This document shows positions 1 through 11,080 of a stretch of DNA of 64,000 nucleotides, piece after piece (position 1 is the first letter of the stretch; each line of letters opens with the position of its first letter). The translations under genes were made by a program, and so were the position numbers. Origin of the DNA: Myotis daubentonii (Eukaryota > Chordata > Mammalia > Chiroptera > Vespertilionidae); contig NC_081849.1 of NCBI RefSeq assembly GCF_963259705.1, forward strand, positions 62,764,410 to 62,828,409, read 5' to 3'. The notes under the pieces are model-generated. The model did no database searches. It saw nothing but the letters and a program-made list of their open reading frames with translations, and had not been told where the DNA came from.

Positions 1-46
1 CATTCGGTCGTTTGGTCAATTTGCATATTAGGGTTCTATTATAGGA
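1..46 (-). mobile_element. Helitron 5' end, cut by window edge
   Basis: The window opens inside a Helitron. Read on the minus strand it starts TCCTATAATAGAACCCTAATATGC, a variant of the TCCTATATAATAAAAG 5' end seen in other copies here, and it is followed by the expected host T at 47. The rest of the element lies outside the window. Confidence 0.75.
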
Positions 47-1617
47 TGTAACCAGAGAAGTCTAGAAGTAGGGCTGGCCTCAGTCATGATGAAATTTTCC
101 TTTTCTGAGTTTCTCCCAAGTGTTGACTTGAGGGAAGAAAACAATTATCTTTCTCCCTGCTATACTCTATTTTAAAAATCCAAAATTTCTTGATTTAGGT
201 ATTATGCCTACTTCTTGGACCGATCACTGTGGCTGAGGAGATGGGGTCCTCTGATTGGCCAGGCCTCAGTCACATGGCCATTCCTATGAGAGTATGGGAA
301 GGATATGGTGACTAGCAGCACCACCAGGATCTAAAGCAATGAGTAGTGAGAGATTTCCTCAAAGAAAGAGAGGGGCTGTGATTATCAGAAGATAAAGGAA
401 GGACTACTAGATCAAAATAACAGGCATCTATCATAAATTGTACACTCTTCTAAGTCAACAAAATTTCTTTCCCCTACTTGTATCCCTCAGAGCACCTAGC
501 AAAGTGTCCATGTAGATAGTAGAAGGCATTCAAACAATGCATAACTACAGATGAACAATATATACATACAAATAATTAAATAGATCCAGAGTCAGCTATG
601 AACTTCCATTGAAACTATTGAATTAGCCTATATGAATTCTATTTTCCTCCTAAAGTAAAGAAACGTGTGATATGTGAATCAAAACGGGTCACCTGGTGGG
701 TTCTCTGAGACAGTTTAGGGTCCAGTCCAGAAGGTACACTTGGATGAACACCTGTGGACGGAAGGGGAGGGTAGCAAGATTGGGTCCAGAGAGAAATCAG
801 TGTGGGAGGCATCCTCAATAGCAGCCTCAGCTGTCCCCACAGGGGGCTCTGGAGCTAAAGTGGCCTCTCAGACTTGCCACATCGGCTGCAGCATGCTAGC
901 CTTTCTACTCCTCCCCTCCTCAGTCATTTAATCTGACCACCCGGGGAAGGGCTGGGGACATGAGCGTGAGCGTGTGGGCGTTCTGCAGCGGACGCATCCC
1001 CGGGGCTGACAGTTGGAGGCTTTCTTCTGACAGCTCTCCTGCAGCTGGGCAACAAGTCTTTCCCTGAAAGCAGATGTGAGGAGTATGTCTGCACCCGCCA
1101 CATTCTCTAGGGGAGCTGAAACTGACAGGCAATGAGGGGGAAAAGCAAACAAAAAAAGAAACCCATAGTTTTTGCAATGCTCTGCTATAGATAAGCTATA
1201 AGTCGTATTGAAAAGGTGTTTCATTTAATCCTCATGTTAGTCTTTCCTGGGAGAGAAGTGGATTTATACACAGTGAAGCTGATATAAAGCTCTCTATTCC
1301 TTTCTTTCTTAACCCCTTTTCCCTTGTGTCCTTGTTTCTAAAGTGATGATGATAATGACTCAAATGGGATATAAAAGACATAAAACATTGTCTGCCACCT
1401 AGGAGTGAACTCAATAGATAGTTGTTGTCATTCACTATCATTACCAAAGTAGGATTTTTTTTTTTTTTAAGCCTGGTCTTTCGTGTTTATAAACAGCAGA
1501 TATTTTAAGGAGGAATGAAATGCCTTGGACTTCTAGCATGAAGATGGCATCACTTTAGAACAGGCTATTAAGTGCTTAGACTTTTTTAACAGCCAAAACA
1601 GCTTGCCCTGACCACCG

Positions 1618-1664
<47 letters not shown>

Positions 1665-2475
1665 ACACGCACACACACTTCCATCTTTGTCCCCAGCCCC
1701 GTGATCCTGACCATCCTTCATTCATTCACACAACAAAAATGACTTAGGTGCCTATATCCTCATGGCTTGAATTCACCCTCTGACTGCTCTCTAGTCTTCT
1801 GGAAGAGCCTCAGACTCAGAGTCTTACCCTTTGCTTTTGTACGTAATCATGAGTCAGACACTCTTTCTGATGGATACCACAGACCCCTCACAAAGACCTC
1901 CCTTTCCCTCCAGGACTGTGAGCTTCCCTGCCTCTCCAGTGAGCCCAGCACCCCACTCTGGCACCACGTACACTCACAGTTCTGTTTGTTTGTTTGTTTT
2001 GGTTTTTATATTACATCAAAAACAGTTTTACTAGTTCCAAATACATATACTCAACAACTAAGCATATGCTCAGGGGAGCAAAAAAGTCAGAAACAAAATT
2101 ATGACACAAATGACCACATGGAGAATTCCAGTCAATCTTTAATCAAGTACTGACAAATCCCCAGTTTAAAAAAACCTGCAGCTCAAAGGGCAAAGGGAAC
2201 AGATAAAAAAGAGGAAACTTTATATTCGCCCCTCCCCCACAGGTTTGCCAAACCTGTTGTAGTGTGACTAAACTGTTCAGAATGTGTGGTTTAAAAGCAG
2301 TCTCTTTATACAAAGAAACTGCTGGCATTCTTAACAAGTGAACAGTGGTGGCCAAAAAGCCTGTTCTTCTGAGTCCCAAACATGGTCTGAGAGAGAATAT
2401 TCTGATTGTAGCAACTGACCAGTCAATCCAGATACAGTCACAGTTTTTTTTAAAAAAAAATTAATTATACATATA
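47..2475. other. Upstream intergenic DNA, no gene seen
   Basis: No exon-like segment or long conserved reading frame is visible. The stretch holds a CA microsatellite (about 1621-1678), short T runs and otherwise mixed-composition sequence. The short open frames here have no recognisable domain and are compatible with chance. Confidence 0.6.
1621..1678. repeat. CA microsatellite
   Basis: Uninterrupted CA dinucleotides followed by a mixed CACG/CACA tail. The Cys/Val run in the minus-strand translation is an artefact of this repeat. Confidence 0.95.
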
Positions 2476-2899
2476 CTAGAGGCCCGGTGCATGGAATCTG
2501 TGGGTGTGTGTGTGGGGGGGGCGGGGAGTGTCCCTCAGCCCAGCCTGCAACCTCTCCAATCTGGGATCCCTGACTGTCCGTTTAGGGATTGGGTCTAAAC
2601 GGGCAGTTGGACATCCCTCTCACAATCCAGGACTGATGGCTCCCAACCGCTGGCCTGCCTGCCTGCCTGATTGCCCCCTAACCACTCCCCTGCCAGCCTG
2701 ATTGATGCCTAACTGCTCCCCTGCTAGCCCGATTGCCCCTAACTGCCCTCCCCTGCCAGCCTGGTCCCCCCCCCAACTGCCCTCCCCTGCCGGTCATCTT
2801 GTGTTCACATGGGGGCGGCTATCTTTGACCATATGGGGGCGGCCATCTTGTGTGTTGGAGTGATGGTCAATTTGCATATCACCTCTTTATTATATAGGA
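2476..2899 (-). mobile_element. Non-autonomous Helitron
   Basis: On the minus strand the element runs from TCCTATATAATAAAGAGG to the 3' terminator CTAG, inserted between A and T as Helitrons do (host A at 2475, host T at 2900). It has no transposase coding capacity. The interior contains degenerate short tandem units built on CCTGCC/CCCCTAACTGCC. Confidence 0.85.
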
Positions 2900-2964
2900 T
2901 AAAGGGTAATACTCAGAGTTTTACCTTTTGCTTTTGTGGTTGGGCAAAATATATATTATATATA

Positions 2965-3137
2965 CTAGAGGCCTGGTGCTCGAAATTCTGCACGGGTAGG
3001 ATCCCTAGGCCTGGCCAGCAATCAGGGCTGGCTGGGCCTTCTTTCATTCTGCACCACTCCTGGTCATAGCGAGTGATCAAACTCCTGGTCGCCTGGTTAA
3101 AATCTTGAGGGGACACTTTGCATATTAGCCATATATA
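2965..3137 (-). mobile_element. Truncated Helitron
   Basis: It starts with the reverse of the CTAG terminator and the GAGGCCTGGTGC motif typical of the 3' end. At the other side it reaches TTGCATATTAGCC and is then lost in an AT tract, so the 5' TC terminus is missing. Confidence 0.7.
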
Positions 3138-3190
3138 TATATTTATTTCAGAGAGGAAAGGAGAGGGAGAGAGAGAGAGAGAGAGAAACA
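3138..3190 (-). mobile_element. Ves SINE tail, part 1 of a split copy
   Basis: This is a minus-strand Ves SINE 3' portion (ATTTATTTCAGAGAGGAAAG, then GA-rich, then AGAAACA). It stops exactly where the Helitron begins at 3191, and the SINE resumes at about 3541. It was split by the later Helitron insertion. Confidence 0.7.
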
Positions 3191-3540
3191 TCCTATATAA
3201 TAAAAGCTAATATGCAAATCGACCAAATGACCTGTGGTTATGATGCGCACTGACCACCAGGGGGCAGATGTTCAGTGCAGGAGCTGCCCCTTGATGGTCA
3301 GTGTGTTCCCACAGCAGGGGGCACTGCTCAGCCAGAAGCCCTGAGCTAGGCTCACAGCTGGCAAACACAGTGGCAGTGGCAGGAGCCTCTCCTGCCTCTG
3401 TGGCAGCACTAAGCATGTCTGACTGCCAGCTTAGGGGAGTGGGCCTAAGCCATCAGTCGGACATCCCCCGAGGACTCCTAGACTGCGAGAGGGCTCAGGC
3501 AGGGCTGAGGGATCCCCACCCCTCCCCCCAAGTGCATGGA
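3191..3540 (+). mobile_element. Helitron inserted into a Ves SINE
   Basis: It begins A|TCCTATATAATAAAAGCTAA. The interior contains TGACCACCAGGGGGCAG and its near-inverted partner, and a second hyphenated palindrome (GACTGCCAGCTTAGG / CCTAAGC). The 3' end breaks down after AGTGCATGGA, so the GTGCAC hairpin and CTAG are not preserved. Confidence 0.8.
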
Positions 3541-3658
3541 TAATGGTAAGAATCATTGATCAGCTGCTTTCCGCATGCCCCATAACCCCGGGACATGTGC
3601 CCTGACTGTGACCTCCTGATTCATGAGTCAGTGCTTAAATACTGAGCCCATGCCAGCC
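3541..3658 (-). mobile_element. Ves SINE head, part 2 of the split copy
   Basis: Sequence continuing from AATCATTGATCAGCTGC to TGAGCCCATGCCAGCC matches the inner and tRNA-like head portions of a minus-strand Ves SINE, directly continuing the fragment that ends at 3190. Confidence 0.7.
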
Positions 3659-4259
3659 AAACCATATCTTTTTAACTCTTCTTTCAGTACCTGAGTACAT
3701 AGAAGGGCTATTTTTTTTTTCTTTCAGCTCATAGAGAAATGGAGGAGATGTAATTTTGAAGCTAACTTTAACTGAGAATCCCAACAGATTAATTAGGTAT
3801 AAAAGCTGGCTGTTGACGGATAAACTCAACTAGAGCAATTAGGGTCTCTGCCGGAAACATGATTGTCCTTGTAAGAGCTTCTCAGCTGTAACTTGCATAT
3901 TCAAGAACACGAGTTCAATTCTAATTAGCAACATTCACCCCCCCCCCCCCATTTAATTTTCTCTAATTTTAGAGGTCTGCCAACTAACAACTTTATCTGC
4001 TCCAACAAATAAGCCTGTACTAAGAGCGGTATTGTGCCAAGTTCTGTAGGCATTCCTGTACCTGGCACCTGGGCTCTTATCTGTGAGCAAGATGGGAATG
4101 GGGCTGGGAGTGGTGGTGGAGGAGGTGGTGGTGAAAAGAGTTTAAGATAAATATTTTAAAATGTAAACGATACTATTGTGAGGCAGAATAGGAAAAGGGC
4201 TATAGAACTTCAAAGAAAGTGTTGTCTCTGTTTGGGGTGGAGGCAGGAAAGGTTTAAGG

Positions 4260-4482
4260 CAGCGGTTCTCAACCTGTGGGTCGCGACCCCTTTGGGGGTC
4301 GAATGACCCTTTCACAGGGGTCGCCTAAGACCATCAGAAAACACATATATAATTACATATTGTTTTTGTGATTAATCACTATGCTTTAATTATGTTCAAT
4401 TTGTCACAATGAAATTGGGGGTCACCACAACATGAGGAACTGTATTAAAGGGTTGCAGCATTAGGAAGGTTGAGAACCACTG
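4260..4482 (+). mobile_element. Non-autonomous hAT element (223 bp)
   Basis: Terminal inverted repeats CAGCGGTTCTCAACCT and AGGTTGAGAACCACTG are flanked by the 8-bp target duplication GTTTAAGG (4252-4259 and 4483-4490). No coding capacity. It shares an internal deletion and exact length with the copy at 41316. Confidence 0.9.
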
Positions 4483-4562
4483 GTTTAAGGGAAAATGAGA
4501 AGGTGAGATGGGCGTAACAACTTGGATTCTAATCCGTATTCCTGCAAAAACAGAGGGTGGAA

Positions 4563-4685
4563 ATATCGTGTTGCCAAAAGTAGGTTTACAGTTGTAATAC
4601 AATACTTAGTAAATAAATAATAATACAAGAATAAATGCTGGTTTCATGTACTCACAACTATAAGCCTACTTTTGCCCACCCCTGA
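4563..4685 (-). mobile_element. Tc1/mariner-type MITE
   Basis: The inverted ends read CAAAAGTAGG and CCTACTTTTG, the same as in the better-preserved copy at 19645. The outer few bases of one end are eroded and no transposase remains. Confidence 0.6.
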
Positions 4686-5885
4686 ATAAAGGTGCAAGAT
4701 ATGATTGACATGTGATATCCACACGCTGGGGAGCCTTGAAGATCACGGTGAATGGCCTTCTGATTGGAGGCCATGAGGAGGCGGGGACGATGTGACTGAC
4801 ATTTGGCATTAAGGTGCACAAGGGTTGGGGCAAGGAGACTTCCTGTAGGGCCAGAGGAAACTGACAAGAGAATCCACTCCCATGACACTGAGAAAGCAAA
4901 CTTCAAGGGACCTGGATGCAGGCTGATCTGTCCAGGAAAGGGTGGAGAGGGAGCGAGAGGGAGGAAGAGGGAGGGAAATCAGCAGGAGGATGGTGGAAGA
5001 AAGGACTTTTAGAGACGTTAATTCGAGCTTCGAATGGCATATCCAGATGGACATAATCCACAGGAAGTTGAAAACATGCTCCAGCGAAGAGTAGAACTAT
5101 GGATATAGATGCGGAAGGATTGAAGATAGAGCCCTAAGGGTCCAGGAGATTCTTGAGAGAAACAGTAGTCTCTCCTCTTTTGATACTTTCTTCCTCAAAA
5201 ATCTCTTCCATTCTTGGTGGGACGTTTTTATTTTGGAAGTGGGAGCAGATGATGGCAACAAGTTAAGAGGTCAGTGAAGGACTCATCAGAGAAGTAGAAG
5301 GAGTTCCTGGGTTGTATAGTATCATGGAAGTGGAAGGAAACGAGAGGTTTATAAGTGTGTGTGTGGGTGTGTGGGTTAACCCCAAACACTGCAGAGAAGT
5401 TGGATTGCTTGAACCCTAAGCAAAGACCCTCCCCACTGTTCCATTGTGTCTGGCTAAGACTATTAACATAGCACTTATCCCAGGATACTTTAATTGCTTG
5501 TTGTTCTTCACCATTAGGGAGGGGTAAGTTGATATTGTTGATTATTTTATTCCCAGCATTTACCACTAATAAATGAGTGAATGAATGAATAAATACGTGA
5601 ATGGAAATATCAGTTGTGATGCAAAGAGTAGCTTAAGTATGGAGGTGGGTGTAGAAGCCAATTCCAAGGCCTATAGTAAATGAATGGTGGCAAAGAGGGT
5701 CAGGGAGATAGAGTGAAATAGTTTCTCCTTTGTAAGAAACAACAACAAAAAACACAAACACGCAAATTCTTGAAGCTGCTGGCTTTCATTGTGGCAATAA
5801 AAAAATAAAAATAAAAAAAAGAATGAACAGCCATTGTGTCAGGGAATGCATACAGAAGAAAGTCTTGCTAAGAATGACATTTCTG

Positions 5886-6160
5886 CCCCAGCCAATTTGG
5901 CTCAGTGGATAGAGCATCAGTCTGTGGACTGAAGGGTCCCGGGTTCGATTCTGATAACGGGCATATACATTGGTTGTAGGCTCGATCCCCAGCTATGAGC
6001 AGGAGGCAAGCAACTGATGTGTCTCTCTCTGTCTCTACCCCTCATTTCTACTCTAAAAATCAATGGAAAATATCCTCTAGTGAGGAGTAACAAAAACACA
6101 CACAAAACAACAACACAAATGAATGTCTCTTTCTCTCAATCCAATAAATTTTTTTTAAAA
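5886..6160 (+). mobile_element. Ves SINE
   Basis: The tRNA-like head includes an A-box-like TTGGCTCAGTGGATAGAGCA and a B-box-like GGTTCGATTCT. A pyrimidine-rich body and A-rich tail follow. It is a diverged member with a longer tail than most copies here. Confidence 0.85.
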
Positions 6161-6552
6161 TGTCATTTCTGTTCATTCTGAGAGTCTGTATTGACCTAGT
6201 GCGACTGCAGAGAGATGTAGATGACACGGAAAGCTCTGACAGCTCTTCGTGAAAGCTGGATTAAAACAGTGACATGCACCATCAGCTCTGGTCCAAGAGC
6301 TTGTATACCAGTGCCCGTGGAAGGCTCGAAGTGGGAACAGCAATCTTTAGGCAGCCAGGTGAGACTAATCTGGAGAAGCTTTAGGAAGGAGATAAATGTA
6401 AGCTGTTTTGAAAGGGGACTATTCTAGTCAATTGGCAAAGAGTCTTAAAGCGCAGGATTAGGTATTTTAATTTGATTACTTCAGGTAATTTGGAGCCACC
6501 TCCATGTTCTGAGAAGACTTGGTAGACCAGTAAATGTTGTTTGGAAGCTGAC

Positions 6553-6733
6553 TCGTTTCAGAAGTCTTTAACTCTGGCTGCATGTCAGAATTACCTGGAG
6601 AGCTCTGGAAAACCCTGGTGCCCGGGCTGCCGCCCAGAACCATGAAATCTAAGGGTGGGACCCAGCCTTCAGTGGTCTTTTCGTTTTTGTTTCTTAAAGT
6701 TCTCTGGGTGAGCCCAAAAGTGAGCAGCACTGT
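6553..6733 (+). mobile_element. Old hAT-Charlie element, MER5A-like
   Basis: The stretch GGCTGCATGTCAGAATTACCTGGAGAGCTCT and the closing TTCTCTGGGTGA...AGCAGCACTG resemble the mammal-wide MER5A consensus. Strongly diverged, with no clear target duplication. Confidence 0.55.
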
Positions 6734-6751
6734 TCTAAGTACAGTATAGGA

Positions 6752-7076
6752 CAGCGGTTCTCAACCTGTGGGTCGCCAACCTGTGGGTCGTGACCCCTTT
6801 GGGGGGTCGAACGACCCTTTCACAGGGGTCGCCTAAGACCATCGGAAAACACATTTTTATAACTACATATTGTTTTTGTGATTAATCACTATGCTTTATG
6901 TTCAATTTGTAACAATGAAAATACACCCTGCATATCAGATATTTACATTACGATTCATAACAATAGCAACATTACAGTTATAAAGTAGCAACGAAAATAA
7001 TTTTATGGTTGGGGGTCACCACAACATGAGGAACTGTATTAAAGGGTCGCGGCAGTAGGAAGGTTGAGAACCACTG
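6752..7076 (+). mobile_element. Non-autonomous hAT element, longer form
   Basis: Same termini as the element at 4260 but keeping a middle section (ATATCAGATATTTACATTAC... to ...AATAATTTTATGG) that the 223-bp copies lack. A small duplication near the left end repeats CAACCTGTGGGTCG. Confidence 0.85.
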
Positions 7077-9829
7077 CTCTAGGGAAAACTGCAAACAAGC
7101 AAGAGAGAGACTTGAATTAGAAAGGTTAGCAAGGAGGCTGGATCGTGGAGGCTGACCTAGCTGTGCGAACAGAGATTAAAGGGCTGAAGCTAAATAAAGT
7201 ACCCTGCCCAGGCGCTGGGTTGGACTTGGTGATGCATGTCAGCTGCAATTTTTCATAAAGCTACATTCCAGGACCATCACTGCTCTTATTATGATGGATT
7301 AGTTGGAAGACGAGCAGGTAGGACTTGCTTTGCTAAAAAATTGCGGCTAGATTAGCAAAATGCTCCATTTCTGAAGCAGCAAGGCAGGTTAGAGGAGACG
7401 ATACAATCTTATTAAAAGCATATAAGCTTTTGTTCATATTTGAAGGAGGAAATACAACCAACGACGGGTGCTCCAGAATTAAGACTCAAAATGTAGACTT
7501 TAAACTGAGTTATGATGGGAGATATTAGGCTGTGGTAAAATTTTGATCCCTTTAGAGTAACCTTGAGGGAAATGAAAAGTCAGACCATTAAGGATACTGA
7601 AGAGAAAGAAGGATTCCCCATCATTTTCAATCATAACATTCCCCTCTGCTGGAGTGAAGAATGTGTAACAGGCACGGGAAATGGATGGGTGGTGTCTCGG
7701 AAATGATGGCCGCTCAGAAAGGTGGGCTGGTAAGCAACACTGAGAGTCCCTAAAATGTTCCCATTGAATCGTTTTACGTTTATTTTGGCATGTCCCACCT
7801 TTAAAATTGAGAGGAAGGGCGGAAAGTCATCAAGTGCCACTATTATTTATAATAAGAAGTAGTGTTTCATAATGTAAGTTGTTTATGAGTATTTGATCAA
7901 ATATAGACACTGAAACTTCCCTGGCAAGAGCACCCTGAAGAGAAGCAATTGAAGATGGTTGTGGAGCAAAATCTTTTTTTTTTTTTTTCTGGCTCTGAGG
8001 AAGAGGCTGAGCCGTACAGCCATGATAAGCCTACATCTAAAAACTGCCGTCATTTTTTTAGAGAACAGACTTGGAACTGTACATGAAAGAGAATTGTCCC
8101 TATGTTCCTGCTCCCAAACGCTGTGTCCCTGGCACTCGCAGGGATAAGGGAGCTGGCAGGGCTGGTCCTAGCTGTAAGTCAAAGTCTAAGTGTTGTGTTT
8201 GGCGGGGCAGAGACGCCTCTATCTCGCTCTCCTGCAAACTTCTTTATCCTATTTGCAGGGAATGGGGTTGGAGGAGGAGGTTAAGACATTGTTTCCAGAA
8301 GACCCTTGAGAAAATTAAAGGATCACACCCCAAAGTGACATTCACTCCTCTCCCCAGAGACGCTCAGGCCACTAGCTGGGTAGGAGGAGGTTGATGAGGT
8401 TGGGAGTCAGAGGGAGAGAGAATAGGAGTTCACAGGGCCTGGCTGGGGTGCAGCAGGAATGAGGCTCTGCATAGCCTGTGACAAGCAAGTGGGCCTGGAG
8501 AGCAAGGAGGTGGGAAAGGGTTTGCTGACTCCCCCCAGAAGAGAAACCTCCTTCTCTCACTCTGCCTCTGCCTCGCCTCACTCTTGGACACACAACCCAC
8601 TCTGCCCCATTTCCTCCTGCGGGGCTGACTACAGGGAGGGGGCCGCAGTGACTCTGTTAGGACATTCTGGTCCCCTCAAATGCTTCCAGTTTCCCTTCCT
8701 CAGGTTTGCTGTTCCAGGACAGAAGGTTCTAAATTAAAACTCCACAAACTCCCCCTGAATGCTGGTTTGCAAAATTAATGATCCCGAGGAAAAGTAAATT
8801 AATCTCTGCTGCTTGGTTGAGGCTGCGGAGAAAAACCAGTTTTGGGGACTGGGCCTTCCTTAACACACCTCCTCCATAGGATCTGCTCCCTGGCTTCCAG
8901 GCTAACCACGCTCACAGAGTAGGGGGAGGGGAGAGGGCGTGGACAATACGGCTTGAAACTCCATCACTGCACCCACCCGGCCGCGATGCACTCCCTAATT
9001 CTGCAGACATTCATCAAATGCCTGCTTTGTGCAGGACGGTGCAACGTGCCCAAGAGAAGCCAGAAAAGGCTGCATGCTGGAGGTCACCTGATGTGACATT
9101 CCTCTCCTGTCAAGTTTTACTTGCTCTTTCTACAGTCACGATTTGAAAAGAATGCAGGAAACACCTTTCCTAAGATTTAAATAACATCCTCATCAAAAGC
9201 CCCCCCCCTCCCACCGGTCTGAGGGCTCACGGGGAGATCTTGGGGGATGAGGTAGATGTTAAGGGAATCCAAGTTCTCTGCTGGCCTCGCTGCTGCCCTG
9301 CACGGCTCAGTTCCTTTCAACGGAAAAATTAAATCTGCGCTCTCGTCGAAACGTGTCCTCAGGTTCACCACCTCCCCCGTCCCCCGTTCACCACCCTCCA
9401 GGCAGAGGCGAGGTGAAAGGGTGCAGAGCCCCCGCGGAGGCCTGAGAGCAGATGTTTGGGAGGGGCTGAGCGAGGGGTGGCGGGGAGTGTCCCGCACAGC
9501 CCGGAGTTGCTCGGGCCTCGGAGCTGTGAAAGGAGCCAGTGTCCGTCCATTTCCTCGGGTGTGAATCACGCTCCCCGGCTGGGCCTTTGGGAGAAAATTC
9601 GTGGACACCGTCGGCTGTGTAGAGACTGCCAAACACACATCTGAACCAGGGGCGTGGGGTGGGCGGGGAGAGGGGGGGGCGGGGGTCCAGAGGCCTTCCT
9701 CCCAGGTCTGTGTGTCCTTTGTGCCCGTGGCCGGCTTCCTGGAGTGTAAACTCTCGGGGAGGGCAGGGAGGAGCCTCGCTGGGGCCCAGGGAGCCCCCTG
9801 CCCATCCATGGATGCCGAGTGACAGCGCA
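7077..9829. other. Upstream flank, no gene seen
   Basis: Mostly unique-looking sequence before the CpG island, rising in GC content from about 8.9 kb. No splice-supported exon or conserved reading frame is visible. It may contain distal promoter elements, but none can be named from sequence alone. Confidence 0.5.
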
Positions 9830-10229
9830 ATTGGGCCGGGAGGACCCGGCGGGTGTGGGGTGTGCCCGAGACCCCGCGCGCGCGGCGCCGCGCCAGGACC
9901 AGGGAGAGGCCGCGGGCGCGGGCGGCGCGGTCAGACCGGGGCGCCGTCTGCGGGCGCTCGGAGGGGCTCCGTGCACCTGGGCGCCGCGCGGCGAGGGGCG
10001 GGGCCGGCTTCCCGGAGGCGGCGGCGCCCCCTTGCGCCCGAGCGCGCGCTCCCCGGCGTCCGGCGCACGCGCGGGGCCGGGAGGGAGGGAGGGAGGGAGG
10101 GAGCGCGCCCCGGTGGCGGCGCGAGGAGCAGGCGGAGGGGGAGGAGGGCAACCGCGGGGAGGCCGGCCGCGCGCGTGGTGGCGGCGGCGGCGCGGGCGAC
10201 CCGAGCCGAGGCGGAGTGGGGCGAGCGGG

Positions 10230-10399
10230 AGGGGCGGCGCAGGGGAGCGAGAGCCGCATTTCCCGTCCCCAACTCCGCGCCCGGAGTTTGTAGATGGGGC
10301 TGCGCGGCGGCGCCTGCGGCTGAAGGAGAGCGGCGGCGGCGGCGGCGGGCGAGAGGACCGGCGGCGGCGGCGGCTCCGAGGCGGCCGAGGTGCGAGCCG
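10230..10399 (+). other. PALS2: PALS2 exon 1, non-coding (start approximate)
   Basis: A consensus donor (GAGCCG|GTGAGTTG) closes the exon at 10399 in the middle of the CpG island. The transcription start cannot be read from sequence; the left edge is a guess. The proposed exon contains two CGG runs (10331-10349 and 10359-10373) and a nine-codon upstream reading frame (ATG at 10294, stop at 10321-10323). It would give the mRNA a very GC-rich 5' leader. No in-frame link to the main start codon exists, so it is non-coding. Confidence 0.6.
10294..10323 (+). other. Possible upstream ORF in exon 1
   Basis: Nine codons (MGLRGGACG) and a stop, in a weak-to-moderate start context. It matters only if transcription starts upstream of 10294, which is not shown. 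Confidence 0.35.
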
Positions 10400-11080
10400 G
10401 TGAGTTGCCGGGGGTCCCATGTCGCTCGGGTAACGGTCTCCCCGCGCGCCGGGGTCGGGCGGGGGCGCCCTGTTGCTGGTCGCCGCGCGCCACGCGGGAC
10501 CCGGGCCCGCCCCGCCCCCTCCGCACCTGGGCTCGGGCCGGCGGGGGCCAGGGAGTCGGGAGTCGGGGGCCGGGGCGCTGGTGCGGGGAGGGCTGCTCGG
10601 CGCTCAGGTCCGGCCCGCGTGGAGCGGACGCCTTCGCCGCGCCCCCGGCTCCCCGGCTCCCCGGCTCCCCGCGGGCGGGCGGGCTGGCGGGCGGGCGGCC
10701 GGAGCGCGACAACGTGTCTGGCGCATGCTGCCGGCCGCCGCGCCGGCTCTCCCCTCGCGCTCCCCGCGGGCCTGGCGGGGGCTGGGGCGCGGGGCCGGCC
10801 CCTCTGCGGCGGCCGGGCATGAATGGGGAGCCGCGGCGCGGCGGCGCGGCGGCGTTGGCCGCGGCTGACACCTTCGGGTCGGTCCGGAGAGGGCCGGCTC
10901 CTGGCTGCGCCTGGCCCGCGTCCCCGGGAGAGGGGGCTTTCTGCAACTCCGGCCGCCACTTCCCGGGCGCGAGACGCCGGGGCTTCGGCCGGAACGGCGG
11001 CGGTGGGCCGCGCGCACGCCGCTCCGGGGGCGGTCGCTGCCGAGGCGGTGCTTGGCCATCCTGGGCGCATCGATCTGGAG

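Larger units (their letters stand above)
9830..11080. promoter_or_regulatory. PALS2: CpG island promoter of PALS2
   Basis: The block is very rich in G+C and in CpG, unlike the CpG-poor DNA on either side. It contains GC boxes (for example AGGGGCGGGG at about 9994), a GGGA tandem tract, CGG repeats and a strong splice donor at 10400. No TATA box is evident, which fits a broadly expressed CpG-island promoter. It is the only such island in the window and lies 36 kb upstream of the first coding exon on the same strand. The assignment as the PALS2 promoter is inference from position. Long open frames on both strands here are an effect of the lack of stop codons in GC-rich DNA. Confidence 0.8.

Noticed and set aside
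1533..1721. Cys/Val-rich short protein on the minus strand
   Set aside because: Product of the CA microsatellite.
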